Shown piece by piece: positions 11,885-24,637 of a stretch of DNA of 64,000 nt. A program made the position numbers and the translations under genes. The notes beneath the pieces were generated by a model. The model was given only the letters and a program-made list of their open reading frames with translations, made no database searches and was not told the origin of the DNA. Every line of letters begins with the position of its first letter. The first letter of the stretch is position 1. This DNA is from Corella eumyota (taxonomy: Eukaryota; Chordata; Ascidiacea; Phlebobranchia; Corellidae), in NCBI GenBank assembly GCA_963082875.1, contig OY720098.1, positions 19,406,001 through 19,470,000 of the forward strand. Reading direction: 5' to 3'.

Positions 11885-14800
11885 TTACCAACCCTCGTTT
11901 ACATTCTGAGTCGTTGCAGCACCTGAATTCTGAACGTAAATTTATAACAATATTAATAATAAAACAAGTATGTATTGAGTTACTACCAAAGGTTTTAAGT
12001 TCAACTTTTGCTGCCTCCATGCTGCGGAGCCTTTAAGTACAGCGCTAATTTAATTTTGTGCCAGATAAAAATTATAAGAGGAGTCACCAGACAAAATTTT
12101 TTGTATATGTTTATCCTCGATGTGGGAAGGTCGAATGCGCAACTTAAACATAAAGCAACATCAGTTACTCCGACCCAGTCTCCAGTTGCCTGTGGCAGTT
12201 TAGGATATTATAGATTATAATTCCCCGATAATTATTTCTGATTAAGTGCTGGCTTAGCAGGAATTCATACTGTTTATAGCGCCCTACTTAAGGGCGCTAC
12301 AGCAAAATAGCAGTGGGAATTGAACCCACGACCTCATGTGTGGTGTAGCAAGTGTTCTAACCACTACATCACGCTGCTGGCTTAGGCTTAGTTTTATTTT
12401 TTACATTAAAGAGAAATATTTAAAAAACTACAAAATTTCTGGTTTTAAATAAATTTAAAAATATTTAAATTTTTTGGCATCTTACCTCAGAGGAGCTGGG
12501 TTGCATTTCGACTTTGTTACTTTTTTTTGAACTTGAAGTGCAGTAACAAGCAACAGCCACGGCAATAATTAATCCAACTGCAACCCCACAACCTACAGAT
12601 ATACCGATGATTGCTTCGGTACTTAAACCGTCGGATGGTGGCACTGGTGGGTTTGTTGTTACATCAATCTGTTTTATATTAAACAATTTAAGGTTTCTAA
12701 AATAACGTGTGGTATATTAGACTATCAAATTTAAAGGTTAAGGGGCTTTTTACAGATAGGTTATTAAGGACGCTTTAGCATAACTTTTTCTATCAAGAGT
12801 TTTTTTTTGTATATATCTTTATCCTCGATGTGGGAAAGTCGAATGCGCGACTTAAACATAGAGTAACATCAGTTACTCCGACCCAGTCTCGAGTTGCCTG
12901 TGGCAGTTTAGGATATTATAGTTTATAATTGCCCGGTAATTAATTATGCTGCTGATTAAGTGCTGGCTCAGCAGAATTTCGTACCGTTTATAGCACCTTA
13001 CTCAAGGGTGCTACAGCATGAGGTCAGTGGGGATTGAACCCACGACCTCATGTGTGGTGTAACAAGTGTTCTTTCCACTACACCACGCTGCCGGTCAAGT
13101 TATAAACCTTTCAATTGCTTTTAGGTGATACCAAAAACAAAATTTTTTGTATAGTTACAGCTTGCGAGTAAGTGAGAGTGTTTTACCATAATAGGTCATA
13201 ACTTGACTTGACCTGAAGTTCTTGATTTTATCTTGAATTTTTTTAACTAAGGTTTAAACTAGCTTAGAACTTACCATAATGATCGAAACATAACCGCTGG
13301 TTTTGCAACTACATGTCACATAAACAAATATATTTTCTGGTTCAAATTTGCTAGTAGTGCAGTCGCTCGTTGCCCATGTATTATCATCATGTTTAGCACA
13401 AACTAATTGCTTATTTTTGTTATTTTGTTCAATTCCGTTCTCATCTACTTCATAAAACTAAAAATGAAATAAAATGTGTTAATTTTTTAATGTAATTCAT
13501 TTTAGTTTTTAGACTTATTTTGTTTGTTTTTTAATCTATTTTTAACAATTTTAAATTAAATTGTAAACTAAATTTTATAAAAAATAGAGTAACCTGGTAG
13601 AGTTGAAATCTAAGATCAATTGGGTTTTTAGATTCAACATACATAACCATACTGTTGACCATATTTTCGCTCGGAAATAAGGAATCATCAGAAAAAGATT
13701 GAAATACCACTTTTTCTAAACAAAATTTAATAAGTTAGGTAATATTTAAACTTTAATAGCTAAATATTGTAACCGAGTCTTAGGCAGTGTTGCATTTAAA
13801 CCCCTCCTCCTCAAAAATAAAACGTACCTCCATAAGTACAATTAGTTGTAGCATATTGTTTATCTTCGACGCCCGGCTCTTGTAAATTGTAATTAAATGT
13901 AGTGCCAGCAAATGCATCTTCATAGTTGATTATTTTTTTATTGAAGTTTGTAACAGCAAAGGATCCAGTAGAAGCATCTCTTGTTGAAACTATTTTTGGT
14001 ATTTCCAGAACGGCTAGAACTAGGTAGGTTTGCGAATCGGAATATGTGTTTACACTTTCTGAGTCAATTTTTTCGGTAGTCAGACTAACCTTTGAGGCCA
14101 TAGAATTCAGGCTGTCCAAAATCCTTTTAAAATAATTTGATCTGTTCGTTAGTACCTTAAATAATCCTTGCCACACAATGGTTTATAAAAATAGTCAACC
14201 AATATATTTATCCATTTTCTCAAATATAAAATAAACTTTATTCTAAATTAAATTAAATTACTTTGCTGATTCCTTATCAACGCTGGATGAGCTGTTTGCA
14301 TCTAATTCAGGGTTTAATAAGTTGTTTGTTATTGAAACAACAGCGTCAGCCTCCTATTAATAATTTGTTTAAGTAATGAATTGCAATTCTAGTATATAAT
14401 AACTGTAAACTTTTTTTTTTAAATGTTGTTGCTCATATCAAGTTTTTATGTTTCAAATAATCTTTAGTTTAAATTTATTTATCATGCAAAAGTTTACAAA
14501 TACCTTTTCTTCTACGGTCTCTTGAGAACTAATATCTTCCACAACAGACACAGATTTGGTGACGTCATCAGACGTAATTTGAACCGGATCTGACGTCATC
14601 ACCTGGACTGCATCGATTTGCTGAGCTGAATTTAAATCTTCAAACTTTTCAGAGCAATTCAGCCAAATATATTCAGGCGTTGTATTTTTTAAACATTCGT
14701 AAGAGCCTGTCGGTTTTCCAGCTAAACAAGTAAACAAGAATTTTATGAACCACAGAAACAGGAACGTCGTGAAGTATTGTAAACAAAACTTGCTACAAAT

Positions 14801-17800
14801 ATTTTCAAATTATCTTTAATTGGATTTTTTGAATTTCTTGTACCCAACGGTTCTTTGAAAATCTTAGAATCGTAAAGTACGAGAAAAAATTAGCGAGGAC
14901 CGTTAAATACTAGAGAGAATCAGCTAGGACCGTAAAATATAAGAGTAAGAATTAACAAGGCCAGTATAACACTATAGATAATTAGGCAGTATCGTAAAGT
15001 ACGAACTTTTTTTTGAGAACAGTAAAGTACAAGTGATCCGATTTTTTTGAAAGATAATATTATTTTTAAAGCAAATTCTACTTTTCCTTTTTATCGCAAT
15101 TGTCTAAAGGAAACAAAAAGCTTACGATATTCGCTATCTGGACCGCATGTATTCGAACTATAACTTATAGAATTTGGAAGTGTTGCTTGAAAAGTTGCTT
15201 TTCCTTCGGTATTTGGATCGTCGGTATTATGCTCTGGACACATTTCTAAATAATATAAAAACGTAAGAATTATTATTTGTGTATACATTTCTTAAAAGTC
15301 GTTTTTTATAGCCCCTTTAAAGGGTTTAACACATTTTTTTATATTTTTTAACTTACCGATGTCGCAATTTTTTCCGCCCATGTTTTCATCGCAAGTACAA
15401 GTATATTCAGAAGGGAAATCCCCTTGTTCGCAGGTTTCACAGGCATCTTCAGTAACACAATAGTCCTCTGTATAAAAAAATAATCAAAAAGTAGGTTTAA
15501 CTAATAAAATATTTACGTTTTTTAGTGTTCTCATTGCAATAGACTGTAGTTTTTCTCAAATGCTTAAAAATGGCTGGTTGCTTGCGCCATTGTTATAACC
15601 TAATCGTAATTTTTACATGATCTAACAATACTGCCATATAGTCAACAACGACTTGAAAAAATTATCATAAAGCAAATACATGCAATAAACGCTTTTATGT
15701 TATAAATAAATAAAAGCACATTACTGCATAAATAGATAGGTTAACAAAAGTTAAGAGTAACAACATATGTTGAAGTATTTTAACATTTGGAATTTTCAAC
15801 TAAACTCACGTATAGAACAAGATGTTCCACTCCAAGATGCATCACAAACACAGATTTCTTTTTCGTTTTCTATTTTACAATGACCATTTTTACCACATTC
15901 TATTTCACACGGAGTTGGTGGTAGTGTATATACCTTTAAGTAAGTTAATTTTTAACATTTTAATCTATAATTTTTATAACTTTTGTAACTAAAAATGGTC
16001 TCACAATAATTTTACAAGATTGACATCTTATATTTAATGTGAATGTAGTTACAAATATTAATAAAAGTTTTATATTTCTAAGCTAAAGTAAAAACAATAT
16101 AGTAGCAAAACAATATAGTAGCAAAGCAATGGTATAGCCTGCGTTAATTCATTTAAGCAGTGTAATTTTAAACCTAGTAATTACATCATGCCATTAATAA
16201 TTAAAAATTTACGCTTTTAAGGGGTAGTACTAAAATACGGGATGCGGGAAGTTGCGGGGTGCGGGAAATACCGAGGCCGTATGTAAACGTTAACAAAAAA
16301 ACGCTGAACGCGGAAAAGGACAGACTTTTTATACCCCCCCCTAATCTTCCCTTGTGCTTTATATTCAATTTCGCATCATTTCTTGACGTTTAAAGTCAAT
16401 CCCGCATCACCCCTTAGCCCTTTAGATAAAAACAGCAATCATCCCGCAGAAAAGTACAAAAATTCCGTTCGGTCCCGCATTCCGCGAATTTTCGTTAACG
16501 TTTACATACGGTCCAGCACTATCCCGCATCCCGTACTTTAGTATTGTCCTATTTATATATTTTTAGTATTGTCCTATATATATCCCTTTTAAGAATACTT
16601 AAACGTTAACTTACCATATTAATTGCAAAATAACCGCTAGATTCGCAAGTGCAAGTGACGTAAACAAAAATATTTTCAGCCTCAACCGATGATGTAGAAC
16701 AATCGTCATTTGTCCAAGCACCATTTTCGTTCCATTTTGAACATACAGCTTTTATTGAGTTATTTGCTATATCGATACCAGTACTGTCTAATTCAAAAAA
16801 CTACAAAAAAAAGAAGGTTTATTTTAACTACCATTCTTAACTGAATTAAAATAAATTTTAAACCTTACATTTATTTATACAAATGTTACAACCATATTTT
16901 TAATAGGAAAAGTATTAAGTGAAAGAAGATAGATAATTTGTAGAATTTACTACCCTAGCCTAATCTAAATCTAAGATAAGTCAATCCAGGCAATATTAAA
17001 AATTACGTTTACCTGGTAAAGTTGAAATCTAAGATCAATTTGGTTTTCAGACTTAACATACATAACCATACTGTTGACATTATCGTCGCTCGGAAATAAG
17101 GAATCATCAAAAAAAGATTGAAATACCACTTTTTCTAAACAAAATTTAATAAAGTTAGATAATATTTATACCTTAATAACTGAATATTGTAACCGAGTCT
17201 TAGGCAGTGTTGCATTTTAAAACCAGAAAAAATTAAAAACGTACCATCATAAGTACTAGTAGTTGTAGCATATTGTTTATCTTCGATGCCCGGTTCTTCT
17301 AAATTGTAATCAAATGTAGTGCCAGCAAATGCATCTTCATAGTTAATTATTTTTTTATTGAAGTTTGTAACAGCAAAGGATCCAGTTGAAGCATCTCTTG
17401 TTGAAGCTATCTTTGGTACTTCTAGGATTGTCAAGGCCGTAAAGGTTTGCGAATCGAAAAAAGTATTTACTTCTTCTGATCCAAGTGTTTCAGAGATTAG
17501 TGTAACTGCCGGGGTCATGTCATTAAGATTCTTTAATAGCCTAAAAATGTTTACAAAATGGTTTAAAACACAGGCTTACATAAAAAAAATATTTCAAGTT
17601 TGTATTTCAATTTACCGGCAGCGTGGTGTAGTGGTAAGAACCCTTGCTACACCACACATGAGGTTGGAGGTTTAATCCCCACTGCTCTCATGCTGTAGCG
17701 CCCTTAAGTAAGGCGCTATAAACGGTACAAACTCCTGCTGAGCCAGCACTTAATCAGCAGCATGATTATTGGGCAATTATAATTTATAATATCCCAAACT

Positions 17801-20800
17801 CGACCTTCCCACATCGAGGATAAAGATATATGCAAAAAAATAAATAAAAAAATTCGAAAAGTTGATTTTACATAGATGAGTCTTCAGTAACTTGTAATGA
17901 GCTTTCTTCATTTAACTTTGGGTTCAATAAATTGTTTATTATTGAAACAACTGCCTTAGCCTCCTATAAAAAAAAGCTGGTATTAAAGAAATGTTTTTTA
18001 TTTATTGTGTAATATTTCATTTTATGTAACGTGATTTTATACCTCCTCTGAAACGGTTTCTTTAGAACAAAGCTGTTCAACAACTGACACCGAATCAGTG
18101 ACGTCACCCGGTGTAACTTTGGCCGGATCTGACGTCATAACCTGAGCTGCATTAACCTTTTCTTTGTCAGATAAGTTATCGAATTTTACATTACAGTTTA
18201 ACCAAATTGGTTTAAGAAGTTTTTTATCTAACATTGCTGTAACTTCTGTGCATTCGTAGTAAGCAAGTGGTTTTCCATCTAAAATGGCATAAACATTTCA
18301 AGAAATAACATTTTTAACAAATGAGATAATAGGTTTGATATATATCTATAACATATAGTTTTAGTAAAACTGTATTTACAAATAATTGCTCACCGAAGTC
18401 GCCACCACTGCAAGTAATTGCACTATAACTTAATGAACCCCAATATGTCGTTTCAAATATCGTTTCTCCAGAAGATTCATTATATTTAATTTTTCTTTCT
18501 GGACAAATACCTAAAACAGAAAATTTTATACAATAATAATATTTAATTATAACCTTTAATATTTTAGATTAAAATATGTTAAATAAAATGGTCAATTGTA
18601 GCGTTTTTGAAGTACCATTAAATATCTTACTGTTAATTTTTTAGTTTTAAAAAATTCCCCAAAAACCTTAATCGTAACATTGACCTAATAAGCATTTTTT
18701 TCTATTTTAAAAAAAAGTGAGAGGTCTCCCTTAAAATGTGAAGCAATAATAACACTAAAAAACTTAACAGTTTATAAAAAATAATATTACAAAACATGTA
18801 TAAGTATTAGACCAGAAAATTAAACTTAAAAGTTTGTTATTAACTTGCCTAATTCACAATGTTTTCCACTCTGATTAGCATCACATTTGCACGTATAATC
18901 AGAAGGAGAACTTCCTGGAACGCAGTCTGAACATGTTCCAGGTTCCTTTTCAGTATCACAGAAGTCCTCTGTAACATATTTTTAAAAAATGTGGATTATT
19001 AAAAATGTAAAAAAAAGTTACGTTACGAAAATTTCTCGTGTAAAACTTTAATTTTCAATTAAAGTCCAGTAGTGTGGTTAAGCAGTCGCATGACATCTGT
19101 ACCAATGCCACAGTATCAGCATTTAAAGCGTTTTTTTGCGTGTATTTAAAAAACACGTTAGAACAGCGCAAACCTTTTCCCAAAAAAATATAAAACCTAT
19201 CACTTTAAAGTTAAAAAAATCAATTTGAATAATTGTAATTTTAATTTTTTTTGTTTCTATTTTAAATGTAAAACATTTTAATATTTCCAACTTACGAATA
19301 GAACAAGTCAGTCCACTCCAATGTGTATCACAGACACAAATTTCTTCATCGATTTCTTTTAACTCACAATAAGCATGTGCACCACAGTCTTTTTCACAAA
19401 CAAGAGTCGGCGAAGTGTGGTCTACGTCATTTGACGACGTCACTTCAGGTAATGTCGGAATTACAGTTGTTGGCGCTGTATACACCTTTAGATCATATTT
19501 AAATCATTTTATAACTTTACAGCTTAATTTTCAAGAGCTTTACTTAAAAAAGCAGTGCAAAAAATATCTTTTTTTTATAAACACGCAATTTTTAAATAAC
19601 TATATTACATCAATTTACAACTGGTTTAACATAATAACTAACCATATTAATTGCAAAATAACCGCTAGATTCGCAAGTGCAAGTTACGTAAACAAATATG
19701 TTATCAGCCTCAACCGATGATGTAGAACAATCGTCATTTGTCCAAGCACCATTTTCGTTCCATTTTGAACATACAGCTTTTACCAAGTTATTTGCTAAAT
19801 CAACACCAGTCTTATCCAATTCAAAAAACTACAAATAAGAATATGTTTTAAACCTTTTTTACTGTAGTTATATGTTAAATAAAAACATTTTAAATTTTTG
19901 TTATAGATATCAGAATTTAAGTTGGGGCTAGGCAGAATAGGTCCCATTTTATAATTTCTAATTTGGTATATTGCTTAACTGCTAATAAATGTGATTACTG
20001 TTAATAAATGTGATTACAGCAAAAATAAAAAAAACTTTTGTTAATACATTAGTTTATGACTAAACTGAACCGTATAATATTCTTGTGTTTAAATTATCAT
20101 TAAAAACATATATTTACTATCAGCTAAAAATGCTGCTTTTTTTTACTTTAACAAAAGTTAACTGTAATTTAAAACAATACAAGTTATTATTACTTTATAA
20201 AGTTGAAATTGGAGTTCAATTGAGTTTTCAGACTTAACATACATAACCATACTGTTAACATCATCGTCGCTCGGAAATAAAGAATCGTCGTTAAATGCTT
20301 GAAAAATCACTTTTTCTAAAAATAATACCATTCTATTTAAATTTACGAAACCGCAAAATTTTAAAATAAATACAATTTAAACAAAAGTGCGATGTTAACA
20401 ATTCATTTAAGAACAAAAACCATTTATTTATTTTAAATTTTTTTTTTTTTTAATTTAAACAAAGGCAATAGCCAATTACCATTTGTAGTAGTCGTGGTAG
20501 CATATTGCTTAGCAGTAGTTGGTTCCTCTAAACTGTATTCAAATACTTTACCAGCAAATCCGTCTTCCAAGTTAATAATATTATCAAGTATATACGTAGT
20601 TGTTTTAGAAGCACTTTTACTTGTAGAAACTTCAAAAACTGATACAGCAATGTAGATTTTGTAGTCAGAATACAAGTTCATAGATGTTGCTTCAATTGTT
20701 TCAGAGGCAACGTTGGTCGTCATTGTGTTAAGGATTTCTAAAATTCTTAAAAATAAAAAGGAACAAAATAACACAAATTTAATGTAAACTATATTTCAAT

Positions 20801-23489
20801 GAACTAAAATATATCCAATTAACATGCGCTATAAATAGCATCTTATTAACAGTTTTTAAACATTTGAAATATCAACTCTATAGTTTTTATAAAAACCTAC
20901 TCAGGTGCAGCGGTAATAACTGTGCGTGCGACATCTTCACGTAATTCTGGGTTTACTAAATTGTTCAATATTAAAACGATTCCATTCGCTTCCTAACAAA
21001 AAAATAATTCTTCGGTTATATACAAAGGTAAAACTAAACAAAAACATGTAGGTTTTTTTACTAATTTGGCGATTTTTGCCTAATTACCTCTTTTAACACA
21101 GGGGATTTTTTAGCAACGGATTCAATAAATGTCAAAACATAGGTAACATCGCCTGAAGTAACTTTTTGTGGGTTTGATGTCATAACTTGTGCGATATATA
21201 AATCTATATCATCAAACGTTTTGGTACAATTCAACCAGATATGTGACGGAGTACCATCTAAGCACTCATAACAACCGGTTGGTTTTTCAGCTTAAAAAAT
21301 ATAAAAATTATAGTTAGATTAAATAATACTTTTTTTGTTGTCATAAATTATTCAAGTAAAACATTTTAGGGAAGAAGGTAAAATTCTCGTTTATTAGACA
21401 AATTACTAAATTACTTTTTATTTACATTTTAACGATATTGACGAAATTAAATTTTACCAAAATCGTTATTATTTAAAGGGTAACCAAGAAATTCTAATTA
21501 TTCTTGGCCCCAAGTAAATAAGGTAATACAGAGTAATTTAAAAAAAAAATTAATAACAAAAAACATCTTTATTATTACAAATATAATTTTCCTGATATAC
21601 TCAAACAAAATCTTTTTCTGATACTTTAAAGTTATTGTCAAGTTATTGACTTACCAAAATCACCACTTTCACATGAAGTTGAACTATAACTTATTGAATT
21701 ATAAAGTGTTGCTGGGAAAGTTGCGTTAGTGTTTAAGTTGGGATCTTTACCCACCTGTTCAGAACACATTCCTAAACAGTATAAAAAATTAATATTTATA
21801 TATATATTTAAACAAATTTTATTTTAAATAACTAATAAGAACCCTACAACTTAATTTGCAATAAAATCATTAGAATACAACATTTCTAACAGCATGAAAA
21901 AGTAAAAAAATATAACAAAAAAAATAAGTGAATTTGCTGTTATAAATTTTTACTTGCCAATATTGCAATTTTTTCCACCCTTGTTTGGTATAGGGGCACA
22001 AGTACAATCATAATCTAACGGGGAATCACCTTGAACACAGTTTGTACAAGTAACAGGTTTTTTTGTACTACTGCAATAATCCCCTGTATAACATTAAAAC
22101 ATATTCAAACAAACATAAAAGCTAAATATTATATTTAAAAAGATTAGCTATTATTATTAAACCTATTATTAGCTATTATTATTAAACCTATTATTAGCTA
22201 TTATTATTAAACACAATAAATTTTGTTTTTCTATTTGTTAATTATATAGCTGTTTAACATGTTAAATTTTTAATGTAAAATATGTTTTTGTTATATATAT
22301 GACCGCAGCCAGAAAAGGTCCTGAGTTCGATTCCCACTGCTAACAAGTAACAAAGTTAAATAAAACACAACTCACGAAAAGAACAAGTAGTTCCACTCCA
22401 AGTTGCGTTACAAACACATATTTCATTGTCGTTGCAGTAACTGTTTTCAACGCATGTAGTAGCACCGCAAGTGGTCTTTAAGTCTGACTTGAAAGCGAAA
22501 TTTTCGTTTCCTTTTAACGTTAGTTTACCAGCATCTAAATTAATAAAAACTTTTTGATTTTTGTTATGTTATCATAATCACTAATTAAATAAAAATGTTT
22601 AAATTACTTGCAGGTTTGCCTTAGAAAATGGGTTTAAACATAAAGTTTTTAAGTTCAACCCTCACCAATTAACCAAGGCTCACACACTTAAGACCAACGT
22701 TTTAGCTATAGCTTAAATATTTGCCAAAAGCCCTTTCTACAAACTTAATTTTTTCTTCAAAATGGAAATTATTGTGTTTTGTGCTTATTAAAGTTGTTGT
22801 TGTTTTTGTTTATCTTTACTTAGCTTAATAGCTATCCTTATGCTTACATATTTGCTGTTAAAGCTATTATTAAAGTAATATAAACTAAGAAAAACTTGAT
22901 ATTTGATGTAAAAAAGCATTTTAACAGTTTTACCTAATCAGAATAAAATCTTACTTCTATAAATAAAACGCACAACAATTTATAATTTAGTAGTCTAAAC
23001 ATTTAACATTTTTGCTTTTTAATTTTACTTTTCCATGTCTAACCCTATCTATAGGTAAATTCAGCAAGTTAAAACCTTAACTAATAGTTTTAATACTGAT
23101 TTCCTAAACTGTTTAAAGCGACTTGCTTTTAAATTCAAAAACACTAACGCAACCTAGCCTTACTTACAGTAACCTAAACTCGGCACATATTGTGACGTCA
23201 TTTTTAAAGAGGACGTCGCACCCTGCAGGAATGCAAAATTTTTCGCTAAATTCGTTTTTAGATTTAAGCACAAAACATGGGCTACTTTAAAAAACAACAT
23301 TTTTATAGAAAAAGAAGCAAAGTAGAACCGTATGATTTCTTCTATATATTATTATTACAATCCTTATTTAATATATGTAGTTTTTAAAAAAATTAAATAT
23401 CAAAAAACTTTATAAAAACAGTATATTGACTTACCAATAAAACTGAAGAGCAAAAATAACACAGCAAAACTTAACACTAAAGCCTTCAT
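11885..23489 (-). CDS. Single-pass membrane receptor with three EGF/HRM-like/GAIN/GPS-like blocks
   Basis: Large gene of 28 coding exons, about 1392 residues, with all phases consistent. It starts at 23489 with a signal peptide (MKALVLSFAVLFLLFSFIG; exon 23489-23435). Three homologous extracellular blocks follow (listed separately). Exon 12668-12486 then gives a Pro-rich linker, a helix (AIIGISVGCGVAVGLIIAVAVACYC) and a basic tail (SSSKKSNKVEMQ). The last exon, 11929-11885 (NSGAATTQNVNEGW), is less certain because its acceptor is weak. Each block looks like an adhesion-GPCR ectodomain: EGF, a second EGF-like module, an HRM-like Cys/Trp region, GAIN and a GPS-like motif. No seven-helix domain follows, and the GPS triad is lost. 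A cell-surface adhesion or recognition role is inferred; ligand unknown. The neighbour at 24.6-30.6 kb is a one-block paralogue. Confidence 0.85.
12095..12381 (-). mobile_element. tRNA-headed SINE, copy 4
   Basis: Full-length minus-strand copy in the last intron of the triple receptor gene, with a complete head at the right end (complement of GCGTGATGTAGTGG) and the usual tail at the left. Confidence 0.85.
12801..13094 (-). mobile_element. tRNA-headed SINE, copy 5
   Basis: Full-length minus-strand copy between the membrane exon (12668) and the last GPS-like exon (13275), about 420 bp from copy 4 and in the same orientation. Confidence 0.85.
13275..15933 (-). other. GAIN/GPS block 3 of the triple receptor gene
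   Basis: Eight exons: 15933-15810, 15467-15357, 15245-15126, 14721-14504, 14353-14262, 14123-13828, 13715-13594, 13457-13275. The domain order is as in block 2. The EGF-like exon here uses a normal GT donor. The GAIN exon at 14123 shares a 27-residue identical stretch with block 2 (starting ASTGSFAVTNFNKK). The GPS-like exon is the most diverged (QLVCAKHDDNTWATSDC, VTCSCKTSGYVSIM) and leads into the membrane exon. The acceptor at 14124 has little polypyrimidine, but frame and homology support it. Confidence 0.75.
16221..16551. mobile_element. Inverted-repeat MITE in an inter-block intron
   Basis: The arms mirror each other: GTACTAAAATACGGGATGCG at the left against CGCATCCCGTACTTTAGTAT at the right, with inner arms GTATGTAAACGTTAAC and GTTAACGTTTACATAC. 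No coding capacity. Family not recognised; it is GC-rich compared with its surroundings. Confidence 0.75.
16615..19485 (-). other. GAIN/GPS block 2 of the triple receptor gene
   Basis: Eight exons: 19485-19296, 18968-18849, 18510-18394, 18278-18043, 17963-17872, 17540-17245, 17134-17013, 16800-16615. The order matches block 1: EGF (CEKDCGAHAYCEL..ICVC), an EGF-like exon ending at a GC donor, HRM-like (CPERK, IWLNC), GAIN (VMTSDPAKVTPGDVTDSV; NSMVMYVKSENQIDL) and GPS-like. The GPS-like exon differs from block 1 at about 6 of 62 residues. A SINE sits between the fifth and sixth exons, and a MITE lies downstream in the inter-block intron. Confidence 0.75.
17615..17840 (+). mobile_element. tRNA-headed SINE, copy 6, with internal deletion
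   Basis: Has the CCGGCAGCGTGGTGTAGTGG head with both promoter boxes and the usual 3' end. The part of the body from the CTGCCACAGGCAACTCGAG region up to the terminal GCGCATT is missing. Confidence 0.85.
19643..22534 (-). other. GAIN/GPS block 1 of the triple receptor gene
   Basis: Nine exons: 22534-22376, 22083-21958, 21771-21655, 21290-21088, 20992-20901, 20745-20480, 20315-20194, 19828-19643 preceded by the signal exon. The first is EGF (CGATTCVENSYCNDNEICVC). The next is EGF-like (DYCSSTKK...CNIG) and ends at a GC splice donor. The third and fourth give the HRM-like region (NATFPATLYNSISYSS, HIWLNC) and the first GAIN helix (VMTSNPQKVTSGDVTYVL). The following exons cover the rest of GAIN. 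The last has the GPS-like C..W...C...C.C pattern (AVCSKWNENGAW, VTCTCESSGYFAI). Where GPS has CNHLTSF, this reads CESSGYF, so self-cleavage is not expected. Confidence 0.75.
22143..22213 (+). repeat. Tandem repeat, 25-bp unit, about 2.8 copies
   Basis: ATTAGCTATTATTATTAAAC plus five bases, repeated almost perfectly in an intron of block 1. Confidence 0.9.
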
Positions 23490-24637
23490 AATTTTATCAC
23501 GTATTAAAAATTTAAGTTAAGAACAGTTAAATCTAAACTGACAATTGTTTAAAATAATTTAAAAAAATGCATAATTTTTTTACGTGTATACTGCATGTCC
23601 TAGCAAAGCATACTAAAATCGAATACACATAATTACGGATTTTGTTTTACCGTTGCTAATAGCTACTACGTTTATGTATTGAAACTTAATTAAAATGTTA
23701 AACAAATATGTTATTTTAATTAATAATTAACAAAATACAAACGCTAATTATATTTCTGTTTGAACTTGGACAATATAGAACAATTAATCATATTAGAAAA
23801 TAAAAATTGATTTTATTATAATTTTAAATTGAATAAGGAAAACTTAAAAAAAGTATAACGTAAATTATTACTATTGTTAACTAATAACTAAATTAAGAAT
23901 ATATATCAAATTGCAAAACTATTTCTAGAATATAACACACACAGCAATACCAATAATAGTTATAAAATATCACAAAAACTTACATTTAAAAAAAAAGCAA
24001 AATCACAAGGAATTTTTGTTTAAATACGGTAAAAAATTTAATAGTGAAAAAGTTGCTGATAGAATATTTAAATTGAAAATATTAAACATCACCAATAAAA
24101 AAAAATTGACGTAAACCTACGCAATTCAGTCAGTTAAACAATAAAAAGTTGAAAATCATAAAACTGCGCAGTAAAAGCATTTAAAAATCTATAAAAAGTT
24201 ATTACGAACCCGCGCACTGTTTTTTATTGTTTGTAGCAGTCTCATAGCAACGTTGTGACACTGTATGAGTAGTTATCGGTAAAGTATGTACCAAACGCTA
24301 AAAGTAAGTGTTTATTATTTACTTTTAAAGAGTTTGCAAATAAATTGTCATTACGTGGGGTCTAATATGAGTTGATACACCCAGTCAGGCACTTAACATT
24401 ATCAACTAAATAATTAAAAACAGTTACAGAATGACGCTATAAAAATAACGGTTAGCCCTTATTTTTAAAATGTTGTAGTTACGCTTTAAAAATAAATAAA
24501 TTAGGTCAGATTTCGAAAAGAGATGATGCTTTTAATATTATAAAACCTAGGATATACAAAAATAGATTTAACTACACAGTGCTTTAAATGTAAAAACACA
24601 AATCTTACAAAATTTACAAATCTTCAATTCAAAATAT
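23490..24637. other. Intergenic spacer between the two GAIN/GPS genes
   Basis: About 1.1 kb holding the promoter side of the triple-block gene and the 3' flank of the single-block gene. No TATA box or other element can be assigned with confidence. No repeat recognised. Confidence 0.5.
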
